Positions 33,908 through 44,855 of a stretch of DNA of 64,000 nt are shown one piece after another. Made by a program: the position numbers and the translations under genes. The stretch is taken from NCBI RefSeq assembly GCF_019320115.1, contig NC_089587.1:84430384-84494383 (forward strand), given 5' to 3'. The notes below the pieces were generated by a model that saw only the letters and a list, made by a program, of their open reading frames with translations, was not told the DNA's origin and did no database searches. The DNA comes from Miscanthus floridulus. Taxonomy: Eukaryota > Streptophyta > Magnoliopsida > Poales > Poaceae. Position 1 is the stretch's first letter; every line of letters starts with the position of its first letter.

Positions 33908-34072
33908 AAAGAGAGCAACATCATATACTTTCTCATATTGGTCATCATCATGTTCACTCTCACTAGAGGATGAGGTGGTCTCTACTCTTTCTTGAACTTG
34001 CTTGATTGCTTTGGGCTTGCTAATTGAAGCTTGCTTATTGGTCTTGGACTTGCTAGTAGAGCCTTCCTTGCT

Positions 34073-34960
34073 TTATTTGTTGGCCTTGAGAGCTACATCC
34101 TTGTTGATCTTGATGCCTTCTAGCTTTGTTTGCAATTCTCCAAGTTTCTTCCTCTCATTTGCTTCTTCTCTTTGCATGTCAAAGGTCAAGATCCTCCCAA
34201 GTACATCGTTTGGTGTGAAGTACTCAAACTTCTTCTTGTCTCTAATTAGAGTTACTATGGTCTCATTTCTTGGTGAATAAGTTTCCAACATAATCTTGAC
34301 AACTTTGTGATCATTTAGCTCATCACAACCATAGCCTCTCATCTTGCCCACCATGATCATCAACCTATCAAACATCTCTTGTGGCCCTTCTCCATCCAAG
34401 ATAACAAATCGATTATGCTTGGACATCAACAAATTAGTTCTTGCCTTTCTCACTTTGTTAACCCCTTCATGTGCAAGATGCAAAGTATCTCAAATTTGCT
34501 TGGCAACATCTACACCAATCACTCTATTGTACTCATCACCATCCAGGGAACTATGTAGCACACTAGTAGCTTGACCATTGAGGTGGATGATTCTTATTTC
34601 TTCCATGGTTGGATTCTTGGGATCAATCGGTGGCCCAAATCTATTGCAAACAACCTCCTAAATGTCGGGATGAAGACCTATACGACAGGCTCTCATCAAG
34701 TGCTTCCACTTGGCAAAGTTGGTCCCATTGAAATGAGGTAACTTGCTCGTGGGCACATTGATGAAAGACTTGCGATCATGGTTAGTCATAGACATAGAAG
34801 AATAGTTAAATAATATAGCGGCATATTTGTTGTCGTCATTCTTCTTGCCCTTTCCTCTCTTGTCCTTCTTGCTATGCACTTGCTAGGACTCATAATCATC
34901 ACCATCTTTGGAACTGCTAGATAGCTCACTTGAACATGCATTGGAGGCTTTTGCTTCTTG
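34073..34960 (-). pseudogene. gag: Copia gag N-terminal part (UBN2-type)
   Basis: 34879-34658 has KLPHFNGTNFAKWKHLMRA, the N-terminal DUF4219-like block; 34483-34073 has the UBN2 gag core (VNKVRKARTNLLMSKHNRF, SPRNETIVTLIRDKKKF). Stops separate the two. The protein would form the particle core. Confidence 0.8.
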
Positions 34961-35307
34961 TTCCTTCTTTCTTGCTTCTCTTCTTTTTCTTCTATCTTCT
35001 CTCTTGAGTCTTCTTTCTTATTTTCTTGCTTTCTTCTCTTCTAACCACTACTGCTCCTTCTTCTTCTCTCTTGCTTCTCTTTTCTAGCTGCCCTTCTTCT
35101 TCTTCTTTCTTCTTCATTTTGAGCTTTTTTGGCATCGGTTGCCTCTAGCTACGGGAGCGTGGAGTTGCTTGCTGTAGAGGCGCTAAGCTCACTGCTATCG
35201 GTGTCATGCAGCCCAATGTCCTCTGGATCGATGTTGATGGGCTTCATAGCACCGGATCCTCCCCCAGGCTCCATACCTCATGCGGTGAAGTGCACACGAG
35301 GTAACCA
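34961..35307 (-). other. Leader of the Sirevirus-like copia
   Basis: Between PBS and gag. Minus strand is GA-rich (long runs of AAGAAG repeats at about 34960-35120) with no open frame of note. Confidence 0.5.
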
Positions 35308-35319
35308 GCTCTGATACCA
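35308..35319 (-). other. Primer-binding site of the Sirevirus-like copia
   Basis: Minus strand TGGTATCAGAGC, two bases from the 5' LTR end at 35322; initiator Met tRNA type. Confidence 0.9.
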
Positions 35320-35321
35320 CT

Positions 35322-36897
35322 TGTAGGATGTCTGGTACGCCTAGAGGGGTGAATCAAACTGTAAAAATTTAACTCAAACCAAAGTTAAATTCACCCGCAG
35401 CACTACCACTCTGTGAGCGTAGCACTACCGCACAGTGACACTGCCACACCTATAGAAGAGATTAGTTCACAGTATAAAATCTACCCAATGAAATTTAGAT
35501 TGGGTAAATTTCTAAGCTTTCTACAGGGTAGTAGATCAAAGATCGACAGCTGAAAGTGGTGGGAACACCACACACAAGTAGATCAACCTCAAACTCTAGA
35601 AATCACCTCAACAACAACAAGAACACAAGTGTAGTAACATAAGCATAAGACGACACAAGAATTTATCCTGTGGTTCAGCTCGCCACCAAGGCTTGCCTAA
35701 GTCCATGTTGTTGAGGTATACCACTAAGGCTTAGAGCTTTGCAACCCTACCTCATTCTCAAGTCAAGAGAGTGAACTCTTGAGATGAGGGGTGATTTTAC
35801 TCGCTGCAAGAGGTGGTTACAAACCTCCTAGGGCTGCCACACAAGTTGGCAAGCTCCATGAGCGATGCTCTAGTCGGCTAGGAACCAAGCTCCAAGAGTA
35901 ACAAACACAGCCACTGGCTAAAACATGAACCAAGTGCTCTTTAGAGTATGGGAATCAATGGAGCTGCTCTCTAATCGAGTTTTGGGCCCTTTTCCCTCAA
36001 GGATTGATGGGGAAATCAATGGATTTGCTTGGGGACTTGAGGTCAACAATGGAGTGAGAGAGAGAGAGAGAGCTCCTACTCTATTTTGGGCATGCTGAAG
36101 TGAAGAAAAAGAGCAGATGGCTGTTGGAGAGGAAAGGGAGAGGTATATATACCCCCCAGCCCCCAACGGTCACTACACCCAAGGGATTGGGCGAGACAGA
36201 GCCTGTGGCCTCAAGGTCAGGCGAGACGAAGCCCACAACCAAGGGGTCAGGCGAGACAGAGTGCGCGACCAAGGGGTCGGGTGAGCCAAATCCCATGACC
36301 TTAGGGTTGGGTATGCCGAAGCCTACAACCAAGGGGTTGGGCGAACTGGATCCCACAGCGAGCCAGATCCCATGACCTTAGGGTCGAGCGAGCCGGAGCC
36401 CGCGACCAAGGGGTCGAGTGAGCCAGATCCCATGACCTTGGGGTCGAGTGAGACTTTTTAATACGTCTCGAGCCATTTGGAGAAGTGAGTGTGTGCGCTA
36501 GCTTCCTTGTGCCACGACACAAGTGTGTCAGTGCCACTCTTCAAGTGCGGAAGTGCCGCACCATGCAAGACAGCAAGGGTAATAGTGAAGTGTAGACTGT
36601 CTTGGCTATGAATCTGAGGATGCATGTGGTTGTTTGAGCACTTGGTAGCACATATTAGCTTAAGCATTATGCACCCCTTTATAGTATGGCTTTTCCTATA
36701 CTCAAATTCAATATATAAAAGAATTTAAATCTCCTTTGAGTTTGAAGCCATCTACATTTGTAATTGGGGGCTCCTCCAATTCGTGTAGCATCCTCGAATA
36801 TAAATTCCCTGCTTATCATCTCGATAAATCTCATTAGTTCTCTAATTACATGGTCATTATCACGAAAACCCACAATTAAGGCTTGATTGCACTTTCA
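35322..36897 (-). repeat. 5' LTR of the Sirevirus-like copia
   Basis: 1576 bp; plus strand from TGTAGGATGTC to GATTGCACTTTCA. Contains a copy-specific block of about 520 bp (36155-36673), flanked by the shared sequences TATATATACCCC and CCCCTTTATAG, that is absent from the other LTR and carries a minisatellite. Confidence 0.87.
36179..36447. repeat. 30-bp minisatellite, about 9 units
   Basis: Units like GACCAAGGGGTCGGGTGAGCC repeat with a 30-base period (one unit is extended). The period is a multiple of three, so both strands stay open and read 10-residue repeats (GSGETE, TTKGSGE on the plus; SPDPLVVGF on the minus). Lies only in the right-hand LTR. Confidence 0.85.
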
Positions 36898-37061
36898 CTA
36901 GTTCCCCCAAACCACCATGTACCTGACCTATCTCATTATATAAGTGATAAGGTTGGACCTAGGAGGGGAACGGAATAGAAGACACGATCAGAAGATAGAT
37001 CATTCCTTTCCTTGGCCTCTGCTCAGCACCGAGAGCAAGGCAACCCATGGAGGGGCACCGA

Positions 37062-39427
37062 TGAAAGGTCCTTGTTTGGTTTTGGTAATTGAGTGACAAC
37101 TTAGGTGGACTAATTGTGTTTATGTGAGATACATAAGTGATTAGTCCACAGGTACATGTATGTGAGCAACATATGCCATGAAGGTGAAAATGGCTTGGAG
37201 ATCTTGCAAAGCTCACACATGTGATGATGAAGGAGCTTAAATGCACATGAGACATGACATTGAGTCATGTGATCAAGGTGGAGAAGATCAAGACAAGACT
37301 TGGCTTGATGGACCGGTTGCAAGCGTGAAGGGCAAGTCGAAGGCTTTGGAGTGATGGACCGCGTGGCGGTGAAGCTTGAGCAAGACTTGGCGCCGATGGA
37401 CGATGGCAACAGTGAAGAGCAAGTAGAGTCAAGATTGATGAACCAATATGATCATGTGATGATATGAAGTGGATCATATCATTGTTGATCATGTTGGTGC
37501 ATGTGTTGCATCGACATTGAAGGAGATGGAATGGAATGCGCAAGGCAAAGGTATAACCTAGGGCATTTCATTTCACCGGTCATAGGTGTGTAGAGAAGTT
37601 TATGACCGGGTTTAGGATAGATGGCCGTACTATCAAGAGGGGCAAACTTGTTTGCATATCGGTCATCTAGTGCCACTCGAGTGATCTAACTTTGCATTGT
37701 CGCTAGGATCGAGTGGCGTGGCAAGTTGAGTGGCTAACATCCTTTGGGAAATGATTGTGAAAATGCTAACACACATACATATGGTGGTGTACACTTGGTG
37801 GTGTTGGCACATTTACAAAGGAGGTGGTGTTGGCACATTTACAATGGAATGCGCTTTCGGGAAAATGGAATGTCTATTTTCTATTGCGCCGGATGCAAAT
37901 TCTTGGTGGTTAGCACATTGGTGCAAGGGTGAAGAAGTTAGAAGTGAAAACGAGTTGGTCGCGAAGATGCCGATGTCGGTCAACTGACCAGACGCTGGAT
38001 CTGAATGCACCAGACGCTAGAAGGCTGCGTCCGGTTAGGCTGACGTACGGTGACGCAGTAACTGGAGTGTGATCGGACGCTGGCTGCGTCCGATCGCATT
38101 CGACCGGACGCGTCCGGTCATGCTTGGGAGCTTACTGGAAATGACCAGACGCTAGGGGTTCAGCGTCCGGTCAGTTGAGTGCTGCTGCGTCCGGTCAGGT
38201 CAAGTGACCGTTGGAATCGGGACACGTGGTCGTCTACGAGCGACCGGATGCTGAGGTCCAGCATCCGGTCAACTCGACCGGAGCGTCCGGTCGGCCCAAC
38301 CGTTGCCCAGTGAAGGGGTAACGGCTAGTTTAGCCCTTGGGGCTATAAATAGAAGTGGCCCTCGGCCGTGGCTGGTGCTGAGCACCTTGGGGGACTTTGT
38401 GTCCATGCTTGAGAGTGCTTAGGAGCCCTCCATCACACACATACTTGATAGTGATCATTCGATTGTGTGAGTGAGCGATTCTAGTGCGATTGCATCATGA
38501 GGTTGCATCGAGTGGCACTAGGTGATCGAGTTGCAAGCCAGTGGTGCTTGTTACTCTTGGAGGTTGCCACCTCCTAGATGGCTTGGTGGTGGTCTCCGTG
38601 GAAGCCTGCAAGAAGCTTGTGCGGCGCTCCGGAGAAGAGCTTGTGAGGGGCATTGTGCTTGCCCCGCGGGAGCCGTGAAGAGCAACTCTAGTAAAGCGTG
38701 TCATTGAGCTACCCTCACTCAAGGGGTAGGTTCTTGCGGCGCCCGACATGTGGGCTTAGCGGGTGATGCTAATTAGCTGCCGAACCACCAAGTGAGCGGT
38801 CGACACAACGGGGACTAGCGTGTTGGCAAACACGTGAACCTCAGGAGAAAAATCATCGTGTCAACCTTATTCTTCCCATTGGTTTGCATCCTCGTTACAC
38901 AAGCTTGCAATTACTTTTATACATATTAAGCTTGTGTAGTTGCTCTTGTAATTAGATAGCTTGTGTAGCTTGCTAATTACCTTCTTGCTTATGTAGCATA
39001 GAAGTAGCTCCCTTGCGTGGCTAATTTGGTTTTAGTAACCTTGTTAGTCACATTGCTTAGTTTGTGTAGCTAAGTATTTGCATTCTCTAATTAGGCATTG
39101 GTTGCCTTGTTATTGAGCATTGCTAGTGAGCATCGTTAGCTTTGTGCTTTTGCTTACTAGCATGTGTAGGAGCTTCCTTGTTGCTTAAAGTACTAGTGGC
39201 ATAGGTTTGTGTAACCTTGCTCCTAGAATTGTTTAGGAGAGCTCTAACTAGCCCGGCACCTTTGTTGCATAATTGTTATCTTTGCAAGGTGCTAGTGAAT
39301 ATATATAGTGGGGTATAGTCTTGGCTAGACCGATAGTTTTAATTCCGCATTTGTATCGGTTAGCCGACGCGATTAATTTTAGAAAAGACTATTCACCCCC
39401 CCTCTAGTCCGCCATCTCAACCCTTCA
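37062..39427 (+). mobile_element. Solo LTR of a Sirevirus-like copia, plus orientation
   Basis: 2366 bp from TGAAAGGTCCTTGTTTGG to CTCAACCCTTCA with a perfect 5-bp duplication ACCGA (37057-37061, 39428-39432). TATA box GGGGCTATAAATAG near 38339-38352; palindromic CCGGACGC / GCGTCCGG motifs cluster at 37985-38300. Near the end it shows GACTATTCACCCCCCCTCTAG, the common 3' end of these grass LTRs. No internal region. Confidence 0.9.
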
Positions 39428-39779
39428 ACCGAGAGCTCCTCCGTAGCATCATGCCATCTTCCTCCTCTCTGATGAGGGGAAGTCTCCACCGATGGTGAGG
39501 CAACCTTAGGATTAGCACTGAGCTAACCCCCTACCAAATCTCTCTACAACCCTGTTGTAACCGCCCAATTTTGGGTGCTTTTGACTATAAGGATCATCAA
39601 CTGCTGGACGTAGGGCATCGATTGGCCTGAACCAAGATAAACCATTGCGTCCTCTCTATGATTCTTATGTTCTTGAGTCTACCCGAGCCACTGGAGACAC
39701 GTACTCTGACACCGACTCAAACAATATGCTTGCTGCGGTTCTGACCCAGCGACAGCTGGCGCGCTAGGTAGGGGGTAGC

Positions 39780-41430
39780 GTCAAGTGTGATTCTGGCACT
39801 ACGGTGGCTGGAGCCACCCGCCTCATCACTGGAGCAAGCGACGCTGCCCCAAATGGCGGTGTCTACTTCCCCAGTGAATTCTCCATCACGGCCGATGCCT
39901 TTGCTCTGGGCAATGTCGTCGACTGCTATGGCAAGCTTCGTCCACTCCACAGGGCTACACTTGTGGGCAACGAGCCTACGGCATCACCCGCTCCACCAGG
40001 GCTTCTAGGAGTAGATCTCGAGGTCCTGGCCTGATAGATCTGGCGTGGTTTGGGCCCGTACCCCATCAGGTCAGACCGCCGCTAGATGTTCTACATGTTG
40101 GCCAATGTCCACCCCCAGGTCACCACCGGTGAGGTGCTCCCACCGTCGAACCACTTCTAGTACAAGCTCCCAGACCTGCCTTTTGGGATCTAGAACGCGG
40201 GGCCATTTTTCTAGATGGAACTGGAGCACCTCATCAGTTGTGAGGCACCACAAAGCACCATCCTCTCTAGCATGGTGGGGACCAATTTCCCATCGTTGCG
40301 TTTCTTCCTCGAGATCCTCTCGGGGAGCGACTCAGGGTACGACTCCAACAACATCGACTATAGTGCCCCTTCCCGCATGTGCTACCACATTGATGGTGAG
40401 GTTCTGCTTGAGGAGGCACCTAAGCTCATGTCACCAGACTAGAGTCCCCACAACCGCATGGCCTACCTTCTGGAGAAGGCGAACCACTTGCGAGCTCAGC
40501 AGGTGGACTTGGAGGCTACTTAGGTAGAGCTCTAGCGCTGAAGGCAGGACTTTGCACGGAACAAGCCGTGCACCCTCTTGATGATGACGACGATGCCTGC
40601 ATGAGGGCTCCCAATGGCTTCTGCTTCCCCCACATGGTGTACAACATGGCAGTTGCCCCCTGCCGTCTAGAAGACATCTCTGACATGCCAGACCTGAAGA
40701 CCAATGAGCGGTTAAACGAGGCGAAGCGGCTCCACCACATCGCCTTCGAGTAGCAGGATGAGCGCTCGACATCCTAGTGCTAGGTTGTGCTCTCCCAATC
40801 ATCCTAGATGAGGGCTACTCCCAATGGGGACTACACCCACACCCACACCCACACCCCACTGGTAGGGCGAAGCAGCGGTGACACCTCCGACAATAGCTCT
40901 GACTTGCCACAAACCCGAGGAACCAAGCCTCAGTAGGAGTGAAGGTGAGACTTTTCTCCTTGACGTCCCCCGTGCACTACTGGATCGACCACGTCCACAA
41001 CACCATCGAGGCCAGGTGCCACGCTCAGGTGCAGTCCCATACCCCTGAGTAGTAGGTCAGGAGCACCGCACTGGATCACTTTGGCCCCCTAGCATTCAGG
41101 GTAGCGATCCGAGTGGCTCCCTACCCTAGGCGTTTCTGGCCACCGACACACATCTCTAAGTATGACGGTGAGACCACCCTAGATCACTAGCTAGAGGATT
41201 ACTGCCTTGCCATGAAGGCTAGGGGATCAGACGATGACTTCACCATCCAGTGCCTTCCTCTGCTTCTATCAAGCTCGACCAGCTTGAGCCTAGCAACATT
41301 GGCTGCTGGGGCAATCTCTACTCCATCTTCATCGGCCACTTCCAAGGTACGTACACTCGACCAGGTAACTCATGGGACCTCCGCAACTACAGGTAGAGGC
41401 CCGACGAGACCCTCGGGGAGTACTTAATAG
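39780..41430 (+). pseudogene. gag: Tat-like Gypsy gag, many TAG stops and frameshifts
   Basis: An N-terminal region (39780-41080) contains recognisable frame fragments such as MELEHLISCEAP and SRMCYHIDGEVLLEEAP but no named domain. The capsid part (41095-41430) has APYPRRFWPP, ISKYDGET, LEDYCLAMKARGSDDDF, then after a frame shift the GHFQGTYTRPGNSWDL block, and is cut after RPDETLGEYL. In-frame stops are mostly TAG (for example within GATCACTAGCTAGAGG where the family has Trp-Leu-Glu). A short CACACC tandem occurs at 40835-40857. Confidence 0.7.
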
Positions 41431-43098
41431 CCTCAACATGGAGAGAAAAACTGCTTGGGCAAGAGTTTGACAATTTAGGTCAGTTGGCTCAACAGGTGGC
41501 AGCACTTAATAGCCAATTCTAGAATATGCTCAGAGATACCCGATTCTAGAAGAATGTCGTAATTGCTGAAGCTTATAATACATATTTAGCTGATGATGAT
41601 GGTGAGGATGATGAAGAAGAGGAGATTGCTATGACTGAATGGAATTGGGGTAAAAAGATAGTGATGGTTCCAAATCCTTGGGGAAAAGGAGTTGTAGAAA
41701 GTTATGATTTTGATGTCACAAAATCAGACAAGCTCTTTGATTTCTTGCTTGAGAAGGGACAGATCAAATTGTCTGCCAATCATGTCATATTATCCCCTTA
41801 TCAGTTGAAGAATAAGAAGTTCTGTAAATTTCATAACACTACTTCTCATTCTACTAATGAGTGTAGAATTTTCCGACAATATATATAGAGGGCTATTCAG
41901 CAAGGGAAGCTTAAATTTGATACACCTCAGAAGATGAAAGTTGATGATAAACCTTTCCCAAAAGATCAAAATATGGTTGATGCTAAGTTGCTCAAAGGGA
42001 AGACTAAAGTTCTAACATCAACTAGGGCAAAAGAAACTGAAACAGTTGATCCAAAGATGCACATATCGGCTAATGAATATAAATAAATTAAAAGGCGTCA
42101 TGACCAACATAAAAGCCGATATGAGCAGGGAGAGACATCAAGAAATGAGGCGATGAGGCCGCGTGTTACATCTTGAATTTTGTTGAATAAATGACAATGG
42201 TAGAAATAGAAGGATTATTGACATTGGTTAGAAGAGAAAGAATATCAGCATCAACAAGAAGAGGAGAGGTATGAAAGAGAACAAGTTAAATTACATTGGA
42301 ATTGTCCTTTTTTAGACATTGTTGAAATGAAGGTTTGAAATTGCCTACTAAAAATAATTGCCCAGAGTGTAGTGAACAATATTGGGAATTTAGGCAATCT
42401 CAAGCCAACCGCCGATCTATCCATGCTCGAATCGGGTATCATCATGATAATATGGATCGGCGCTTAAAAATTAGAAGTGTTCATGATCGGCTTAGGAAGA
42501 GAGTTGTTGATCAAAATTGGGCTGATTATGAAGAAGAAGGTGATGAGGAAGAGTATGTTTGGTAGGAAGGGCAATGGTGTCTAGGAGGTTCAACAAGAAG
42601 TCAAAAAAGAAGGGTATAATGCCTAAGGAATAGAGAGCTAGAATAGGCTCAGAAATCTGGTAAATCTCAAGTATGGCATGTTAAACAAACAACCGATAAG
42701 GGTCAACCATCGGCTAATATTAAAATGCCTTTTTCTTTTACCATCAAAATTTAGAGCTCCATCAGTTTAAGAAGTCTATTTAGATTTTGATGAATTGGAA
42801 TATGAGGAGATGGTTGCTAAATTGACAGTGATACAGCAAGCTATATTTGATAAGCTAGTCAAGCATCAGCACTTGAAGGCTTTATATGTAAAAGGTTTAG
42901 TTGATGGGAAGCCGATGGGCAAAAAGTTGGTGGATGAAGGTGCTTCTGTTAATCTTATGCCTTATACTACTTTTTGCAAGCTTAGTAAGGGACCAGGGGA
43001 TTTGATTGAGACTAACATGATGCTTAAGGATTTTGGGGGTAATGCATCTAAGACTAGGGGCAATAAACATTGAATTGACAATTGGAAGTAAGACTTTG
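41431..43098 (+). pseudogene. gag-pol: Gypsy gag C-terminus and protease-like region (outer copy)
   Basis: Readable stretches: QEFDNLGQLAQQ, an acidic DDDGEDDEEEE, TEWNWGKKIVMVPNPWG, then KFCKFHNTTSHSTNECRIF (a Cys/His block C-X2-H..H..C rather than a CCHC knuckle), and at 42795-43073 a retropepsin-like domain with KLVDEGASVNLMPYTTF. The usual DGGAS reads DEGAS. In-frame TAG stops at 41520-41522 and 41547-41549, plus others. The inner copy at 46230-47840 aligns along the whole length. Confidence 0.75.
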
Positions 43099-44817
43099 TG
43101 TTTACACCAGAATTTGGAAGAAGGATCTCAGAAGCTCGAGAGCTCCCAAAATCATGTCAGCAAGGGATCAATTGCGTGCAGATCAAAACCAGCTAATTTG
43201 GATGCAGCACTAGAATCGACTTTCTTCAGATAGCGCCAGCAGATAATGACAAAAGCTATGATCGACGCTGGGATGAGACATGCTAGACTCTACAAAAAGG
43301 GAAAGATTAGAGTCCAAGTTATCTTAAATTCGGAAAGTTTTTATTTTTATGCCAAAGATTGTAGCAAATCGTGCTCGAGTAGGATTCATGTTTAGACTCC
43401 GGGTATAAATATCAAACCCCGGCTATTGTAAAAAACAATCAATCAAATAAAAGTCAATTACTTTTTTAGCTTCGGCCACCCCTTAGGAGTAGGAGTAGAG
43501 TAGATCTCGGTGAGTTCTTCAGCAAGTATGGTTGCATCGATCCGCTCAACCTCCACTGCTTGTCTGTAAGTACCATCATGGTTTATACCTCTGTTCGTAT
43601 GGCTGCATCGATCCGGTCAACCTCCACTACGACTCTGGCATAGGCTAGTTATCAACTCTTGTCTAATTCAAGTATGGCATGTGTGATTCTGCCTCACACC
43701 CCACTGCTTGAATTAGATCAAGGTCAAGTTATCAGCTCTACCTTAGTATGGCAGTCTTTGGTAGATTCATTAAGTTACCGATATTGCTTATTGCTTTCAT
43801 CGTTTATCTAATTACAGTAATATCACTCTGCCCGATTGAGATTGATCTGGATCAGCCTTATATCTTATTTAACTCACCGTTTGCTAATCTAAAAATTGAT
43901 CTAATCTATATCTTAAGCGATGAGTTATGTTTTTATCGACTATTTTACATCAATCTCAATCGTGCATAGCGTGCGGTTAAGGCATGTTCGATCTTGAGTA
44001 GATCTATTAGTTAATGAAAACCGTTCCATGGCCCATCGTCATGGCCTGTGGGATTCTGCCTCTCACCCCACTGTTGGCACCATGGAGTGGGGATTATTAG
44101 TTGGTAGACCCGTTCCTAAGAAGGCATGACATTAACTGTGCGCTATGCCTAAATTAGCTGTTTAGCCGATATCGAGCGCTTTCACGAACAGTTCACATTA
44201 CGAGATCATTAAAGTAGAGATAAGTTGAAAGATATGTTAGCCCTATGATCTTATTATTGTATTACAGCCTACATGATTTTGTCTCATGCCCCACTGGTCA
44301 TGGCGATAGATGAGATCTAACATGTTCATTAGATTTATCTTTATAAAATGGTTAAGTGGTGTTGAATTGTTTCTTTATATAAAAAGGAGTTTGGTTACTT
44401 ATAATCATTGACTCAGTATAAACCGATCATCATTGATATCTTATTGCCATTGATTAACATTTGCTTAAATAATATTAATCCTGAATGATAACCGATTCTT
44501 CTTATACAACCCATAAGCTTTAGTCAATTTATTCTTATGAATATGCTAGAATCGACAATTTAGTCGATCTACTCTCATATTGGCTCTCAGAGCCGCACAT
44601 TCGGGACTGTCTGGCAACACTGGCACGTTCCGCCCTTAATTACTAATGAGCTTTCTTTCCTTGTCAATTGCAGGGTTAAATTAACTGGCACGTCTCGGGA
44701 GGATTGCGCAGGATCAATCACCCTTGCGCTAAAGCTAGGCAGATCTGCTCCATCAAGCGGACCCTTTCGGCTTGCTACGTGTGTCCTCGGCACGGAGACA
44801 AAAATTTTATGTCGACA
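43099..44817 (+). repeat. 5' LTR of the pol-deleted Gypsy
   Basis: 1719 bp. Carries a dispersed ~33-bp motif (GGCCTG.ATGATTCTGCCTCA-like, followed by CCCCACT) at about 43674, 44040 and 44265, and a repeated GGCTGCATCGATCCG block (43526, 43598). After the LTR comes TTCTGGCATGCTCGGTGGGACC, the probable primer-binding region; I cannot name the tRNA. Confidence 0.88.
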
Positions 44818-44855
44818 CATGTTTCTGGCATGCTCGGTGGGACCCCACAATCATC

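Larger units (their letters stand above)
26101..36897 (-). mobile_element. Decayed Sirevirus-like copia retrotransposon, 3' LTR truncated
   Basis: Reads on the minus strand: 5' LTR 35322-36897, PBS, gag, protease, integrase, RT, RNase H (copia order, integrase before RT), an extra ORF after pol, polypurine tract, 3' LTR remnant 26101-26851. Many stops and frameshifts; not functional. The extra ORF downstream of RNase H and the palindrome-rich non-coding DNA fit the Sirevirus lineage (inference). The 3' LTR lacks its last ~290 bp; the right flank is CTAGT but no left partner exists. Confidence 0.88.
36898..41430 (+). mobile_element. Tat-like Gypsy remnant: LTR end, leader and gag
   Basis: 36898-37061 and 39428 to about 39723 are parts of one LTR (TATA-like ATTATATAAG near 36937) split by a copia solo LTR. 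A leader with AGCTGGCGCGCTAGGTAGGG (39753-39772) follows, the usual start of the internal region in this group, then a gag pseudogene. The left end is cut by the copia element, the right end is joined abruptly to another Gypsy at about 41431. Confidence 0.65.

Noticed and set aside
33057..34574. Several plus-strand ORFs opposite copia gag
   Set aside because: Antisense shadows of the coiled-coil and gag coding sequence on the minus strand.
36081..36375. Repetitive 91-codon ORFs on both strands in the copia LTR
   Set aside because: Produced by a 30-bp minisatellite whose period is a multiple of three; openness is expected on both strands.
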